Below are positions 52,535-61,908 of a stretch of 64,000 nt of DNA, piece after piece. Where the stretch lies: positions 62,001 through 126,000 of the forward strand of contig NZ_JANHDM010000004.1 of the NCBI RefSeq assembly GCF_024494685.1, written 5' to 3'. Source of the DNA: Halorubrum rubrum (lineage in GTDB: Archaea > Halobacteriota > Halobacteria > Halobacteriales > Haloferacaceae). Position 1 is the stretch's first letter. The number at the start of each line of letters is the position of its first letter. The notes beneath the pieces were generated by a model. That model saw only the letters and a list, made by a program, of their open reading frames with translations. It made no database searches and was not told where the DNA came from. The position numbers and the translations under genes were made by a program.

Positions 52535-52921
52535 CTACGTTCGTCCCGCCCGGATCTCGACTACCTCACGTTCGGGTATCCGAATAGTGATCGATCGGAT
52601 CCCCGTTCCGGGTCCGACTCGGACGGGATCGGTCGTCGGCGAACCGTCCTCCAACGTGGCTTCGACGCGTGCCGAGCCGACGGTTTCCGGGTTCTCGAAC
52701 GATCCGCTCTCGGACTCGCCGGCGTCGAGCGCGACGGTCCGTTCGAAGAGCGAGTCGCCCTCGAACGTCACCGAGGCCGTTACCTCGTGAGCGGTACTGC
52801 TCTCATTGTCGACGTGAACGGCGACCGTCTCGTTCGTCCCACCGAATCCGAGACAGCCAACCAGTCCCGTCGCCGTTGCTGTTACGCTGCTCCGGAGGGT
52901 CGACCGTCTAGAGCGGGGCAT
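52535..52921 (-). CDS. Small hypothetical lipoprotein
   Basis: 128 residues from ATG 52919-52921. The N-terminus MPRSRRSTLRSSVTATATG is followed by a lipobox LVGC, so it is likely lipid-anchored; an Arg pair suggests Tat export. The rest is a beta-sandwich-like domain (ETVAVHVDNESSTAHEVTAS, FERTVALDAGESESGSFEN). It is typical of haloarchaeal secreted Ig-like lipoproteins with unknown roles. Confidence 0.75.
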   Translation of the reverse strand: MPRSRRSTLRSSVTATATGLVGCLGFGGTNETVAVHVDNESSTAHEVTASVTFEGDSLFERTVALDAGESESGSFENPETVGSARVEATLEDGSPTTDPVRVGPGTGIRSITIRIPEREVVEIRAGRT

Positions 52922-53029
52922 CGCCTCCACGGTTCGACGCGACCGATAAGTGCTTTCTCTACGCCGACCGATCCGACCGAGCACGAACGCGCCCCGCCGG
53001 CGAACGTGAGCGTCGACCGAGCCGGTCGG

Positions 53030-53797
53030 TCAGTCCTCGGTGACCAGTTCGACCTCGTGGCCGTCCTGGTCCTTGGTAAACGCGTAGCGGTCGTCACACG
53101 ACTCGGGGTCGCGGTAGTCGGCGGCCTCACGGAGCATCAACTCCTCCCAGGCGTCGTCGAGGTCGTCGACCTGGAGCGCGAGGTGGCCCCACGCGTCGCC
53201 CATCTCGTAGGAGCGGCCGTCGTAGTTGTAGGTGAGTTCGAGCTTCATCGCCTCCCTCGGGGCGTCCTCGGGCGCGACGAAGTAGTTCGCGAACGTGTCG
53301 GCCTCCCAGCGGTCGCGGGCCTCGCCGAACTCGAACTTGCGCGTCCAGTAGCCGAGCGCCTCGTCGGCGTCCTCGACGCGGATCATCGTGTGATCGAGGC
53401 TCCACTTCGCGCCGTAGTCGCGTTTGACGATCTCGACCTCGTGGCCGTCGGGGTCCTTCACGAACGCGTAGCGGTTCCCGCAGGACTCGGGGTCGCGGTA
53501 GTCCTCGACGCCCTCCTCCATCAACTGGTCGTACGACTCCTGAAGCGCGTCCTCGGGCACGCGCACCGCGATGTGGCCCCACGCGTCGCCCATCTCGTAG
53601 GAGCGGCCGTCGTGGTTGTAGGTCAACTCGAGCAGCGCACCCGCGTCGTGGACGTCCTCGGGGCCGAGGAACACGTTCGTGAACGTGTCGGCCTCCCAGC
53701 GACCCTTCTCCTCGTAGTTCAGGTGGGTCTGATACCAGTCGAGGCTCTCCTCTAGATCCTCGACGCGGATCATCACGTGGTCGAACGTGGACTCCAT
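53030..53797 (-). CDS. Tandem VOC (glyoxalase-type) domain protein
   Basis: 255 residues from ATG 53797. Two VOC halves: 1-125 (FDHVMIRVEDLEESLDWYQ; ELTYNHDGRSYEMGDAWGHI; DPDGHEVEIVK) and 130-255 (LDHTMIRVEDADEALGYW; ELTYNYDGRSYEMGDAWGHL; DQDGHEVELV). Each has the N-terminal His and C-terminal Glu metal ligands of lactoylglutathione-lyase-like proteins. The duplication is internal. It could act on methylglyoxal or be a dioxygenase; haloarchaea use no glutathione, so the thiol substrate is open. Confidence 0.88.
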   Translation of the reverse strand: MESTFDHVMIRVEDLEESLDWYQTHLNYEEKGRWEADTFTNVFLGPEDVHDAGALLELTYNHDGRSYEMGDAWGHIAVRVPEDALQESYDQLMEEGVEDYRDPESCGNRYAFVKDPDGHEVEIVKRDYGAKWSLDHTMIRVEDADEALGYWTRKFEFGEARDRWEADTFANYFVAPEDAPREAMKLELTYNYDGRSYEMGDAWGHLALQVDDLDDAWEELMLREAADYRDPESCDDRYAFTKDQDGHEVELVTED

Positions 53798-53911
53798 GTT
53801 CGTCCGTTCGGCCGCTCGACGCAAAAACGTACTGAAGCGTTCCACCGCGGATCGACGGCCCCCTCCGTCGCGGGTCGGCAGACACTTGTCGCGGCCGCCG
53901 CACGTCCCGAC

Positions 53912-54343
53912 ATGGACACCACCTACCTCCCGTACGCGCTGCTGGCGATGGGCGCGTACACGTTCGTCTCGCCGCTCATGCGGATCGCGACCACCGGCCC
54001 GAACGCGGTCCCGAGCGACGTCGCCGTCATCGTCTCGAACACCCTCCTCGTCTCGATGGCGGCCGGCGTCGTCTGGTACACCGGCCAGGGCTTCAGCTCG
54101 CACCTCGGCTCCCCGAAGCTGCTCCACGTGCTCGCGGCCGGCGTCTTCCTCGGCGTCGGGATCCTCGCGCTGTACCGCGCGCTCTCGTTGGGGCCCGTCA
54201 GCGTCGTGACACCGATCTTCGCGACCTTCCTCGTCTTCTCCTCGCTGATCGGGGTGGTCCTCCTCGGCGAGTCGTTCTCGGCGCGGAAGGCGCTCGGTAT
54301 CGCCTTCGCCGTCGCCTCCGTCTACCTCGTCTCCGGGACCTGA
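53912..54343 (+). CDS. Single-domain EamA-family membrane protein
   Basis: 143 residues from ATG 53912, with about five membrane helices forming one EamA half: YALLAMGAYTFVSPLMRIA, FLGVGILALYRALSLGP and SVVTPIFATFLVFSSLIGVV followed by LLGESFSARKALGIAFAVAS. Half-size (EmrE-like) DMT members dimerise to transport. Substrate unknown. Confidence 0.85.
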   Translation: MDTTYLPYALLAMGAYTFVSPLMRIATTGPNAVPSDVAVIVSNTLLVSMAAGVVWYTGQGFSSHLGSPKLLHVLAAGVFLGVGILALYRALSLGPVSVVTPIFATFLVFSSLIGVVLLGESFSARKALGIAFAVASVYLVSGT

Positions 54344-54430
54344 GAGCCACGATCGGCCGATGCCGATCCGGAAATGCCAGCCGCGTGAGGAAACGCCTTT
54401 ATTGCTGCCGGGAAAGGGTCCGTACTTCCA

Positions 54431-55876
54431 GTGTCCTCCGTTCCGAATCCCTTCCGACTCGTCGTTCTCTACATCGGCTTCGGGCTCGCGCGCCTGGGGC
54501 TGATCGATCGCCACCGGGTGGTCCGGACGACGGACCTCGCGTGGCCGCGGATCGTCACGGGCGTCGCTCGAATGTCGAAGAACGCCGTCGACGTGGCGAT
54601 GGTCGGCGTCGCCATCGGGACCAGCGCGGTCGCCGGCGTCGGCTTCGCCGGCCCGTTCTGGGGCGTCGCGTTCGCCATCGGCGGCGGGGTCGCCGGCGGG
54701 ACCATCGCGCTGGTCTCACAGCGCTACGGGGCGGAGTCGTTCCGGGAGCTCGGCGACGCGGTCCGCGCCAGCACCCTCCTGGTGGTCGTCATAAGCACCC
54801 CCGTCACGGTCGTCTTCTGGACGTACCCGAGCGAACTCATCTCGCTCATCAGCAGCAACGAGGCGGCGATCCGGTTGGGGGCCGACTACCTGCGAGTCGT
54901 CGGGCTCGGGGTCCCCTTTGCGGGCTTGAATCTCGTCGGGAGCCGGGTGCTCGTGGGCTGTGACGACGCCTACACCGCGATGCAGCTTCGCGCCGGCGGC
55001 GCGATCGCGAACGTCGCGTTGAACGTGGGGTTCATCTTCGGGCTCGGGTGGGGCGTCGAGGGGGCCGCACTCGGGACCGTCCTCTCGAACGTCGTCGTCA
55101 CCGCGGCGTTCGCCGCCGGGATCGCGTGGGGGCGGCTCCCCCTTCTGGGCGCGTTCCCGGTCGCGATCGACCCGTTCGGGTCGTACCTCAACCCGAAGAT
55201 GCTGCGCGACCTCGTCGAGATCGGGCTCCCCGTCGGGGCTCGCAACCTCGTGTGGACCGCCGCGGAGTTCCCGATGCTGTCCGTCCTCGACATCTTCGGC
55301 GAGAACACCGTGGCGGCGTTCGTCATCGCCCGCCGGATCTGGGGCATCATGAACACGCCGGGGTGGGGGTTCGGCCTCGCGTCCTCGAGCCTCGTCGGCC
55401 AGGAGCTCGGCGGCGACGACCCCGGCGAGGCCGAGGCGTACGCCCGCGACATCATCCGCTTCTCGGTCGGGACGTACCTCGTGAGCGCGGCGCTCATCGC
55501 GGTCTTCGCGACCGACATCGTGGTGCTCTTCGCGGAGAGCGCGGCCAGCCCCGAGGTCCCCATCGCCGTGAACCTGGTGTACGCCGCCTGCGTCGCGGTG
55601 ATCTTCCAGGGGATCTCCGGCGGGGCCGCGGGGCCGCTCGACGCCGCCGGCGACACGAAGATACCCTTCGCCAGCCAGTTCGTCGGGATGTTCCTCGTGT
55701 CGATCCCCCTGGCGTACGTCGGGGCGACCACCGGGCTCGGGCTGTGGGGACTCTACTTAGCGTTCCTCGCCGAGACGACGATCCCCGCGGCGATCAACTA
55801 CTGGCGGTTCCGGTCGGGCAAGTGGAAGGCGATAAGCCAGGCGTACCGCCCCGACGCGGCGGTCGCCGACGATTAG
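54431..55876 (+). CDS. MATE family efflux transporter
   Basis: 481 residues from GTG 54431, with about twelve membrane helices in two related halves: MSKNAVDVAMVGVAIGTSA (about 54-72), GGVAGGTIALVSQRYGA, and in the second half DLVEIGLPVGARNLVWTAAE and FIARRI-like AFVIARRIWGIMNTPG. It would export a drug or metabolite in exchange for Na+ or H+. Similar haloarchaeal MATE proteins usually stand alone, as here. Confidence 0.9.
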   Translation: MSSVPNPFRLVVLYIGFGLARLGLIDRHRVVRTTDLAWPRIVTGVARMSKNAVDVAMVGVAIGTSAVAGVGFAGPFWGVAFAIGGGVAGGTIALVSQRYGAESFRELGDAVRASTLLVVVISTPVTVVFWTYPSELISLISSNEAAIRLGADYLRVVGLGVPFAGLNLVGSRVLVGCDDAYTAMQLRAGGAIANVALNVGFIFGLGWGVEGAALGTVLSNVVVTAAFAAGIAWGRLPLLGAFPVAIDPFGSYLNPKMLRDLVEIGLPVGARNLVWTAAEFPMLSVLDIFGENTVAAFVIARRIWGIMNTPGWGFGLASSSLVGQELGGDDPGEAEAYARDIIRFSVGTYLVSAALIAVFATDIVVLFAESAASPEVPIAVNLVYAACVAVIFQGISGGAAGPLDAAGDTKIPFASQFVGMFLVSIPLAYVGATTGLGLWGLYLAFLAETTIPAAINYWRFRSGKWKAISQAYRPDAAVADD

Positions 55877-55917
55877 TCGAGCGTCGCGACCGGCCGTCCC
55901 CGCCGTCGGCGACCGCC

Positions 55918-57123
55918 TCACCACGCCCCGCGGAGCACGCCCTCGATCCGCTCCGGAGAGGCGTCGATCCCCGCCGGCGCCCGCTCCATCGGCGGGTCCT
56001 CGGCGACGAACGCCGCGATCGCGGGGAGGTCGTCCTCCCGAACGGCGTCGAGGTCGCGCAGGCGGTCCGGCACGGGGAGGGCGTCGCGGACGGCCGCGAC
56101 CGCGTCGACGACCGCCTCGGCGACCGCGTCGTCGTCGCGTCCCTCGGCGTCGATGCCGAACCCGGCCGCGAGCGCCCGGCGGCCCGCGTCGGCCTCCTCG
56201 AAGAGGTACGCGAGGACGTGCGGGGCGACGACCGCGTGGATCGCCCCCTGTTGGACGTCGTACCGGCGGGCGAAGCCGTGACCGAACGCGTGGATGACGT
56301 TGATCTTCCGGTCGATCTGGACGAGCAGCGCGCCCGCGACGGCCCGGTCCATCGCGGCGGCCTCGTCGCCAGCGCGGTCGCCCGCGACGACCGGAAGCGC
56401 CCCGGAGAGGAGTCGGACCCCGTGGATCGCGGTCGCGTCGCTGACGGGCGAGGCGTCGCGGGCGTACGTCGTCTCGACCCCTTTGTCGAAGCCGTTCATC
56501 GCGGAGCCGGCGAGGACGGGCCGCGGCGTCGTCTCGAACAGGTCCGGATCGAGCAGATCGACGACCGGCATGGCGGAGCCCCGCACCGATATGGGGTGGT
56601 CCGTCGGCGATTCGGCGGCCGAGTACACCTCGAGTGACCCTCCGGCCGAGAGGTCCGCGCCCGCGAACGTGGTCGGCACGACGACCACGGGGAGCGCGGG
56701 CTCCGCGGTCGCCGGCGCGATCGACCCCGAGCGCGCCTCGGCCTCGAGGGCCGCGAGGTCGCGACCGTCCGCGGCGAGGACGGAGGCCTGTCTGGCGACG
56801 TCGAGGCTGCTTCCTCCGCCGACGGCGACGAGGGCGTCGGCGCCCGTCGCCGACGCCGCCTCGAGCAGGTCGAAGACGGTTTCCGCCCGCTTTTCGGGCG
56901 TCGTCCCGTCGAAGGTCCCGGCGTGTCGGTCGCCGAGCCCCTCCCGGATCGGGTCCATGAGGTCGTCGTTCGCCCCGACGTTGGAGCCGCAGACGACGAG
57001 CGCGTCGTCGACTCCTCGATCGGCGAGCGACGACCCGAGGTCGGCGACCCGCCCGCGCCCGTACAGCACCTCACAGCCCTCGTACTCCGCCTCGAACCGG
57101 TCCGCGATCGGCAACATGCCCAT
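55918..57123 (-). CDS. Iron-containing alcohol dehydrogenase family protein
   Basis: 401 residues from ATG 57121-57123; a GTG at 57132 would add three. NAD-binding GGGSSLDVARQASVLA, PTTFAGADLSAGGS, and the metal-binding region HAFGHGFARRYDVQQGAIHA with HVLAYLF carry the conserved His residues of the Fe-ADH / dehydroquinate synthase-like fold. A TATA-like box (minus strand CTATATAC, near 57170-57177) lies about 50 nt upstream. The reaction is an alcohol/aldehyde or polyol oxidation, not known exactly. Divergent from the FtsZ-like operon. Confidence 0.88.
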   Translation of the reverse strand: MGMLPIADRFEAEYEGCEVLYGRGRVADLGSSLADRGVDDALVVCGSNVGANDDLMDPIREGLGDRHAGTFDGTTPEKRAETVFDLLEAASATGADALVAVGGGSSLDVARQASVLAADGRDLAALEAEARSGSIAPATAEPALPVVVVPTTFAGADLSAGGSLEVYSAAESPTDHPISVRGSAMPVVDLLDPDLFETTPRPVLAGSAMNGFDKGVETTYARDASPVSDATAIHGVRLLSGALPVVAGDRAGDEAAAMDRAVAGALLVQIDRKINVIHAFGHGFARRYDVQQGAIHAVVAPHVLAYLFEEADAGRRALAAGFGIDAEGRDDDAVAEAVVDAVAAVRDALPVPDRLRDLDAVREDDLPAIAAFVAEDPPMERAPAGIDASPERIEGVLRGAW

Positions 57124-57246
57124 CCGTACCACGACGAGCGGTTTGTACCTGTGGGGAGCGGACGGATCCGGTATATAGGTCGAAACTGCCGATCCGTCCG
57201 CGTTCGTTTACGGGATCTGTCAAAAAAACATCCAGCCATCGAATAA

Positions 57247-57252
57247 TTTATA
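57247..57252 (+). promoter_or_regulatory. TATA-like box of the FtsZ-like operon
   Basis: TTTATA in AATAATTTATAGATAG, 30 nt before ATG 57282. The surrounding 40 bp are AT-rich against a GC-rich background. A TTG (57270) precedes in frame, but the ATG is preferred. Confidence 0.5.
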
Positions 57253-57281
57253 GATAGTTGTAAGGATCATTGAGTGTCAGC

Positions 57282-60200
57282 ATGAATCTCCCAAGCAGAA
57301 TATTTGCGATCGGGGGTGCTGGGAAGGCCATTACGTACGAGCTACTGAAAGCCGATTGGGTCCAGGAGGCGGTCCTGCGACCTCGCCCGAACCCCGAGAC
57401 GTTGACCGTGACCGTGATCGACACGGCGGAGGAGGAGGAGAACCGTGACCTCGAGCGGATCAAGGAGATCGAACAGCAGATCCAGGAGACGAAAGACCGG
57501 CTCCGCTCCGAACACACCGGTCGACCGGGAGAGATATCGATCGAGTACATCCCGCTCACCCGGAACATCCAGCTCCACGACCAGAACGACCTCATCGGCG
57601 AGGAGGCGGTGCCGCGGATCGCCTCGGGGGTCGGCATGGAGGAGGAGAACTGGTGGCTCAAACCGGAGTTCATCAACGAGAACCTCGACTTCGCCACCGG
57701 CGTCGTCCGGAAGCGCGGCCTGGGGAAGGGGCTCTACTACAAGGCGTACGCCGAGGACGACGACGTGCGGACGGCCATCGACCTTCCGGGCCGCGGGAAG
57801 GTCGCGGTCATCGCGGGGCTCGGCGGCGGCTCCGGCTCGGGGATCTTCATCGACCTCGTCAAACACCTCAAACGCACCCAGCGGACGGCCGAGATCACGC
57901 TGTTCGGCGTGTTGCCGAACGACGACGAGGGCGACGCGGAGAACGCGAACGCCCACGCCGCGCTCTCTGAACTGGAGTACCTCAGCCTCCAGGACGAGGA
58001 CCTGTTCAAAGACCGAATCTTGATCCCGATCGACCCCACCGGGTTCGGCGGGAAGAAGGCGAACATCCTCCAGAGCTCGGACGCGCTCTTAGAGTTCGAC
58101 CGGGCGGCGATCTACCTGATCGCGACCTACTACAACATGATGGACATGGAGGACCCGTTCGCGGACACGCCCTCCTACGCTCCCTTCATCATCGGGATAC
58201 CGCAGGTCCTCCGGTACAACGTCGACGCGATACAGGACGCGAAGACCGTCACGAAGGACATCCTGAACGCCAAACAGGACGCCCTCGAGGCGGAGGCGGA
58301 CATCTACGCCGGCGTCGACCGGTTCCTCTCGCGCGAGTGGAGCCCCGACGGCATGAACGGCGAGCTCCACGACTCCGACCGGACGGACCTCGAGACGCGG
58401 CTCAACAACGTGAAGTCGCTGCTCGACCTCGATCTGTTCACGGAGCTCGACTACGAGTCGGTCTCGATCTACCGCGAGATCGTCTCGGAGGCGGAGATGG
58501 AGGCGGACGACATCGTCGAGCTCATCGAGGTGATCGGCGGCTCGATCCGCGCCGGTACCGCCGAGGTGAGCAGCGACGGCGAGCAGTTCGTCGACAGCAT
58601 CGACAAGCAGCTCGGCGACGTGATCCGCGACGAACTGAACCGGCTCGCCCACCGGAAGGACCTCCTCGTGCGGCTCCGCGCGGTCGACGACAACCGCGTC
58701 GAGAGCACGATCAGCTACCTTCTCGCGCTGGAGGACGAGGCGATAAACGCCGGCGTCCGGCTCAACCAGCTCGAGGCAAAACTCGATGAGGCCACGGAGC
58801 GGAGAGACCGGCTCCAGTCCGACTTGGAGGACGCGGACGAGGAGCTCGAGGAGCGGCGGCGGTCCCAACAGGACGAGGTCGACCGCCGCGTCGACGAGTG
58901 GGAGCGGTCGGTCCAGCCGATCTACGAGGAGTACGAGGACTGCCGCTCGATCGACGCCGAGCGGATGGGCGACGACCTCGAGATGGCCCTCGAGACGTAC
59001 GGCCGCGAGGTGAAGAACGCCGAGACGGAAGACCAGCTCGAGGCGGTGAGCGACGGACAGGTCCGGAGTACGCTCAACGAGCTCTCCGAGGAGTTCGACC
59101 GCGTCGGGATCAACGTCTCCGACACCGAACGACGGATAAACGCCTCCCTGGCCGACCTGGCGGACGCCAAACAGGCGTTCCTCCAGATGAACCAGGAGGA
59201 GGGGACCCTCGAGTCCATCCTCCCGTGGGACACCTCCGGCGAGGAGGAGCGCAAGCAGGCGCAGAAGAACTACCGGATGAAGCGCAACCAGCTCGACGAC
59301 AACGAGGTGTTCACGATCTCCCGCGCCGGCGACTCGCTGTCGATCGAGCTGGAGTTCTCCGTCGGCAGCCTCCAGCGGACGATAGAGGAGGAGCTCGAGA
59401 ATCGCCGCCGCGACATCCTCACGGAGACGCGCGCCGAACTCGAGACGGACAGTCCGCGGGCGCTCGACGAGATCGAGCGGCAGCTCGACGCGGGCGCGAG
59501 CTTCTCCGAGCTCGCGCGCGAGTTCGAGGAGCTGATCAAAGACGAGGTCATCGAGACCGACGACATCGAGCGCCGGCGCGACGAGCTACAGTCGGAGCTC
59601 GAGGACGCGGAGCACAAAGCCGAGCTGTACGAGGGGACCGTCAGCCTCTTCGAGGAGCTCAACGGCCCGCGAGACGTGTTCATGAACTCGCAGAACGAGT
59701 ACCGGAACCTGCGGGAGAACTACAACGAGAGCCGGGAGACCACCGTCTCGACGGAGGACGAGCAGTACCACTACGTCAAGACGGTCAAGCCGCACGACAT
59801 CCTCCAGCTCAGGGACGACTCGGACATCGCGGAGAGCAAGCTGTTCGACGACGAGACTGAGCGCCAGCGGCTCCGCGGCTCCCTCGAGGAGCTCGCGAAG
59901 AACGCGCACAACCCCAAGTACACCGGGATCCGGAAACGCCGGATCAGCGGCGACCGCTCCCGCTACAACGACATGAACATCGTCGTCGGGGTGATGAGTC
60001 GAGCGATAAACCAGATCGGCGACGTGGCGGACCTCAAGCCGGTCTTCCAGGGCGCGTACAACCTGGGTGCCGGCAGCGAGAACTTCGCGTCGTTCCCGGT
60101 CGAGGCCGGCGGAAGCTGGGACATCGGGCTCGGGATCTTCATCGACGGGATCTTCCTGGACAACCTCCGCGCGGAGGTCGAAGCCGACGGCTACCAGACC

Positions 60201-60452
60201 GGCTACCGGGCCAAGGAGGCATCCGACGACACCGACATCCTGGTCCATCACACCTACGGACTCGACGAGGGACAGTACGTCCGCCGCAACGACGTGTTGA
60301 ACCTCGAGAACCCCAACGACACCCAGTTCTTCCTCCGCGACGAGGGGGATATCAAGGACGACCTCCTGAACGAGCACATCGAGCGCGTTCCGTTCTCCGA
60401 CGGGACGAAACAGGCCGACGTGCCCTCCGAGACGACGGACGGGGGGGAGTGA
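57282..60452 (+). CDS. FtsZ/tubulin-like GTPase with long coiled coils (FtsZl-1 / Tubulin_2 family)
   Basis: 1056 residues from ATG 57282. The nucleotide-binding domain is at about 1-330: FAIGGAGKAITYELLK at the start, and the tubulin signature VIAGLGGGSGSGIFIDLVK with GGGSGSG at residues 181-187. ATYYNMMDMEDPF and FIIGIPQVLRYN follow. A long helical region has coiled coils at about 485-545 (LNQLEAKLDEATERRDRL) and 740-795 (RRRDELQSELEDAEHKAEL). The C-terminal ~200 residues form a separate domain (DRSRYNDMNIVVGVMSRA). It matches the FtsZl-1 family predicted by Makarova and Koonin to drive membrane remodelling. First gene of a three-gene operon; 7 bp to the next. Confidence 0.88.
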   Translation: MNLPSRIFAIGGAGKAITYELLKADWVQEAVLRPRPNPETLTVTVIDTAEEEENRDLERIKEIEQQIQETKDRLRSEHTGRPGEISIEYIPLTRNIQLHDQNDLIGEEAVPRIASGVGMEEENWWLKPEFINENLDFATGVVRKRGLGKGLYYKAYAEDDDVRTAIDLPGRGKVAVIAGLGGGSGSGIFIDLVKHLKRTQRTAEITLFGVLPNDDEGDAENANAHAALSELEYLSLQDEDLFKDRILIPIDPTGFGGKKANILQSSDALLEFDRAAIYLIATYYNMMDMEDPFADTPSYAPFIIGIPQVLRYNVDAIQDAKTVTKDILNAKQDALEAEADIYAGVDRFLSREWSPDGMNGELHDSDRTDLETRLNNVKSLLDLDLFTELDYESVSIYREIVSEAEMEADDIVELIEVIGGSIRAGTAEVSSDGEQFVDSIDKQLGDVIRDELNRLAHRKDLLVRLRAVDDNRVESTISYLLALEDEAINAGVRLNQLEAKLDEATERRDRLQSDLEDADEELEERRRSQQDEVDRRVDEWERSVQPIYEEYEDCRSIDAERMGDDLEMALETYGREVKNAETEDQLEAVSDGQVRSTLNELSEEFDRVGINVSDTERRINASLADLADAKQAFLQMNQEEGTLESILPWDTSGEEERKQAQKNYRMKRNQLDDNEVFTISRAGDSLSIELEFSVGSLQRTIEEELENRRRDILTETRAELETDSPRALDEIERQLDAGASFSELAREFEELIKDEVIETDDIERRRDELQSELEDAEHKAELYEGTVSLFEELNGPRDVFMNSQNEYRNLRENYNESRETTVSTEDEQYHYVKTVKPHDILQLRDDSDIAESKLFDDETERQRLRGSLEELAKNAHNPKYTGIRKRRISGDRSRYNDMNIVVGVMSRAINQIGDVADLKPVFQGAYNLGAGSENFASFPVEAGGSWDIGLGIFIDGIFLDNLRAEVEADGYQTGYRAKEASDDTDILVHHTYGLDEGQYVRRNDVLNLENPNDTQFFLRDEGDIKDDLLNEHIERVPFSDGTKQADVPSETTDGGE

Positions 60453-60459
60453 TCGGTAG

Positions 60460-61902
60460 ATGACGGCGATCGGTGAGTTCCTCGAGGAGAACGGCGAGAA
60501 GGTCTTTCTCGTCGTGTACTTCGCGGTGATGGTGATCGTCGCCGGCCCGCTTTTCGTCTCGCTCGGGGAGGCGTGGCAGGCGTCGGACATCGTCAGGCCT
60601 GCCATCCTCGCGTTGAACCCGCTTTTGGGCGTCACCCTCGAACAGTTCTCCGCGCTGATGTTCGGGCTCTACCTCGGGCTGTTGATCCTCGTGACCCTCG
60701 ACCCGAAAAAGCGGGTCCAGGGGATACTGTTGTGTCTCGGGACCGTCTCCGCGCTCGTCGCGCTGTTGTCGATCGGGCTGTTCATCCCGAACATCGACTT
60801 CGGGGCCAACATCGTGTGGGTCCTCGGCGGCTTCGTCGGCGGCGGACTCGTCGGCGGCGGCCCCAAGCTGCTCGAGGTTCGGACGGCGAGCGCGCTCGAG
60901 TTCCGGCGCTCCGCGACGCTCCTGTTTTATCTGATCAGCATGATCGTCGTCGGCGGGCTGATCGAATACCACGTCAACTTCCCGCAGATCCTCCAGGTCT
61001 CCGCCGAGACCGTACGGATCGTGCCGCCGAGCCCGAACGTGAGCGTCGAGTGGGCCGGCGTCGGCGTGAACACGCTGATGGCGGCGGTGTTCGTGGTCAC
61101 GCTGCGCCGGTTCGTGACCTACGACGCCGAGGAGAACTTCTTCGTGTTGGGGCCGCAGGGGTCGGGGAAGTCGCTGTTCCTCGTCGGGAAGTACTTGGCC
61201 GCGCTCGACGACGCGGTCGGCCGCGAGGCCGACACGCCGCTGAACCCGAGCAGCGACCTCATGGAGCTGGTCGGGTCGCTCGACGCGGCGTCGAAGGACA
61301 CCGGCTGGAAGCTCGACGCGACCGGACAGACCGACGTCGAGGACCTGAACTTCAACTTCGTCGACGGCCGGGTGTTCCCGAAGAACATCGAGCTGTCGAG
61401 TCTCGACTACGCGGGCGAGTATCTCGAACGCCTGCCGAACGCGCTGATGAGTCCGGACGACGAGATCGACAACTCGACGCTCCGGCTGCTCGCCCAGCGG
61501 GTTCGAGACGCCAACACGCTGATCTTGATCATCGACGTCGAGCGGTACCACAACAACGAGCCGCTGGAGATTGAGCCGTACTTCGACATTCTGGACGTCG
61601 CCTCGAACAAGGACGTGCTGTTGGTCGCGACGAAGTGCGACATCCTCGCCGAGGAGTTCCGCGACAAGCAGGCGCTCGAGGCCCACCAGTACTTCGACGA
61701 GTTCCAGGACTTCGTCAGCGAGACGCTTATCGAGAACAACCAGACGGTTCGGACGCTCGTACAGGACACCTCCGGGTCGGACATTTACCCGGTGTACTAC
61801 CAGACGACGACCGACGAGAACGGCGAACGCGTTCCGATGCGCGACCGCAACGGGAACGTGATGACCGTCGGATTCGACGAACTCCTCGAGAAGATGGGGT
61901 GA
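60460..61902 (+). CDS. Polytopic membrane protein with P-loop GTPase-like domain
   Basis: 480 residues. About six membrane helices (residues 15-220) precede a cytoplasmic GTPase-like domain. Walker A/G1 is FFVLGPQGSGKSLFLVGKY with GPQGSGKS at 231-238; G3 is DYAG at 316-319; G4 is TKCD at 391-394. This layout fits the distinct GTPase known from FtsZl-1 gene neighbourhoods. It starts 7 bp after the FtsZ-like stop and ends 6 bp before the third gene, so the three are one operon. It probably recruits or signals to the FtsZ-like polymer at the membrane. Confidence 0.82.
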   Translation: MTAIGEFLEENGEKVFLVVYFAVMVIVAGPLFVSLGEAWQASDIVRPAILALNPLLGVTLEQFSALMFGLYLGLLILVTLDPKKRVQGILLCLGTVSALVALLSIGLFIPNIDFGANIVWVLGGFVGGGLVGGGPKLLEVRTASALEFRRSATLLFYLISMIVVGGLIEYHVNFPQILQVSAETVRIVPPSPNVSVEWAGVGVNTLMAAVFVVTLRRFVTYDAEENFFVLGPQGSGKSLFLVGKYLAALDDAVGREADTPLNPSSDLMELVGSLDAASKDTGWKLDATGQTDVEDLNFNFVDGRVFPKNIELSSLDYAGEYLERLPNALMSPDDEIDNSTLRLLAQRVRDANTLILIIDVERYHNNEPLEIEPYFDILDVASNKDVLLVATKCDILAEEFRDKQALEAHQYFDEFQDFVSETLIENNQTVRTLVQDTSGSDIYPVYYQTTTDENGERVPMRDRNGNVMTVGFDELLEKMG

Positions 61903-61908
61903 CCACGG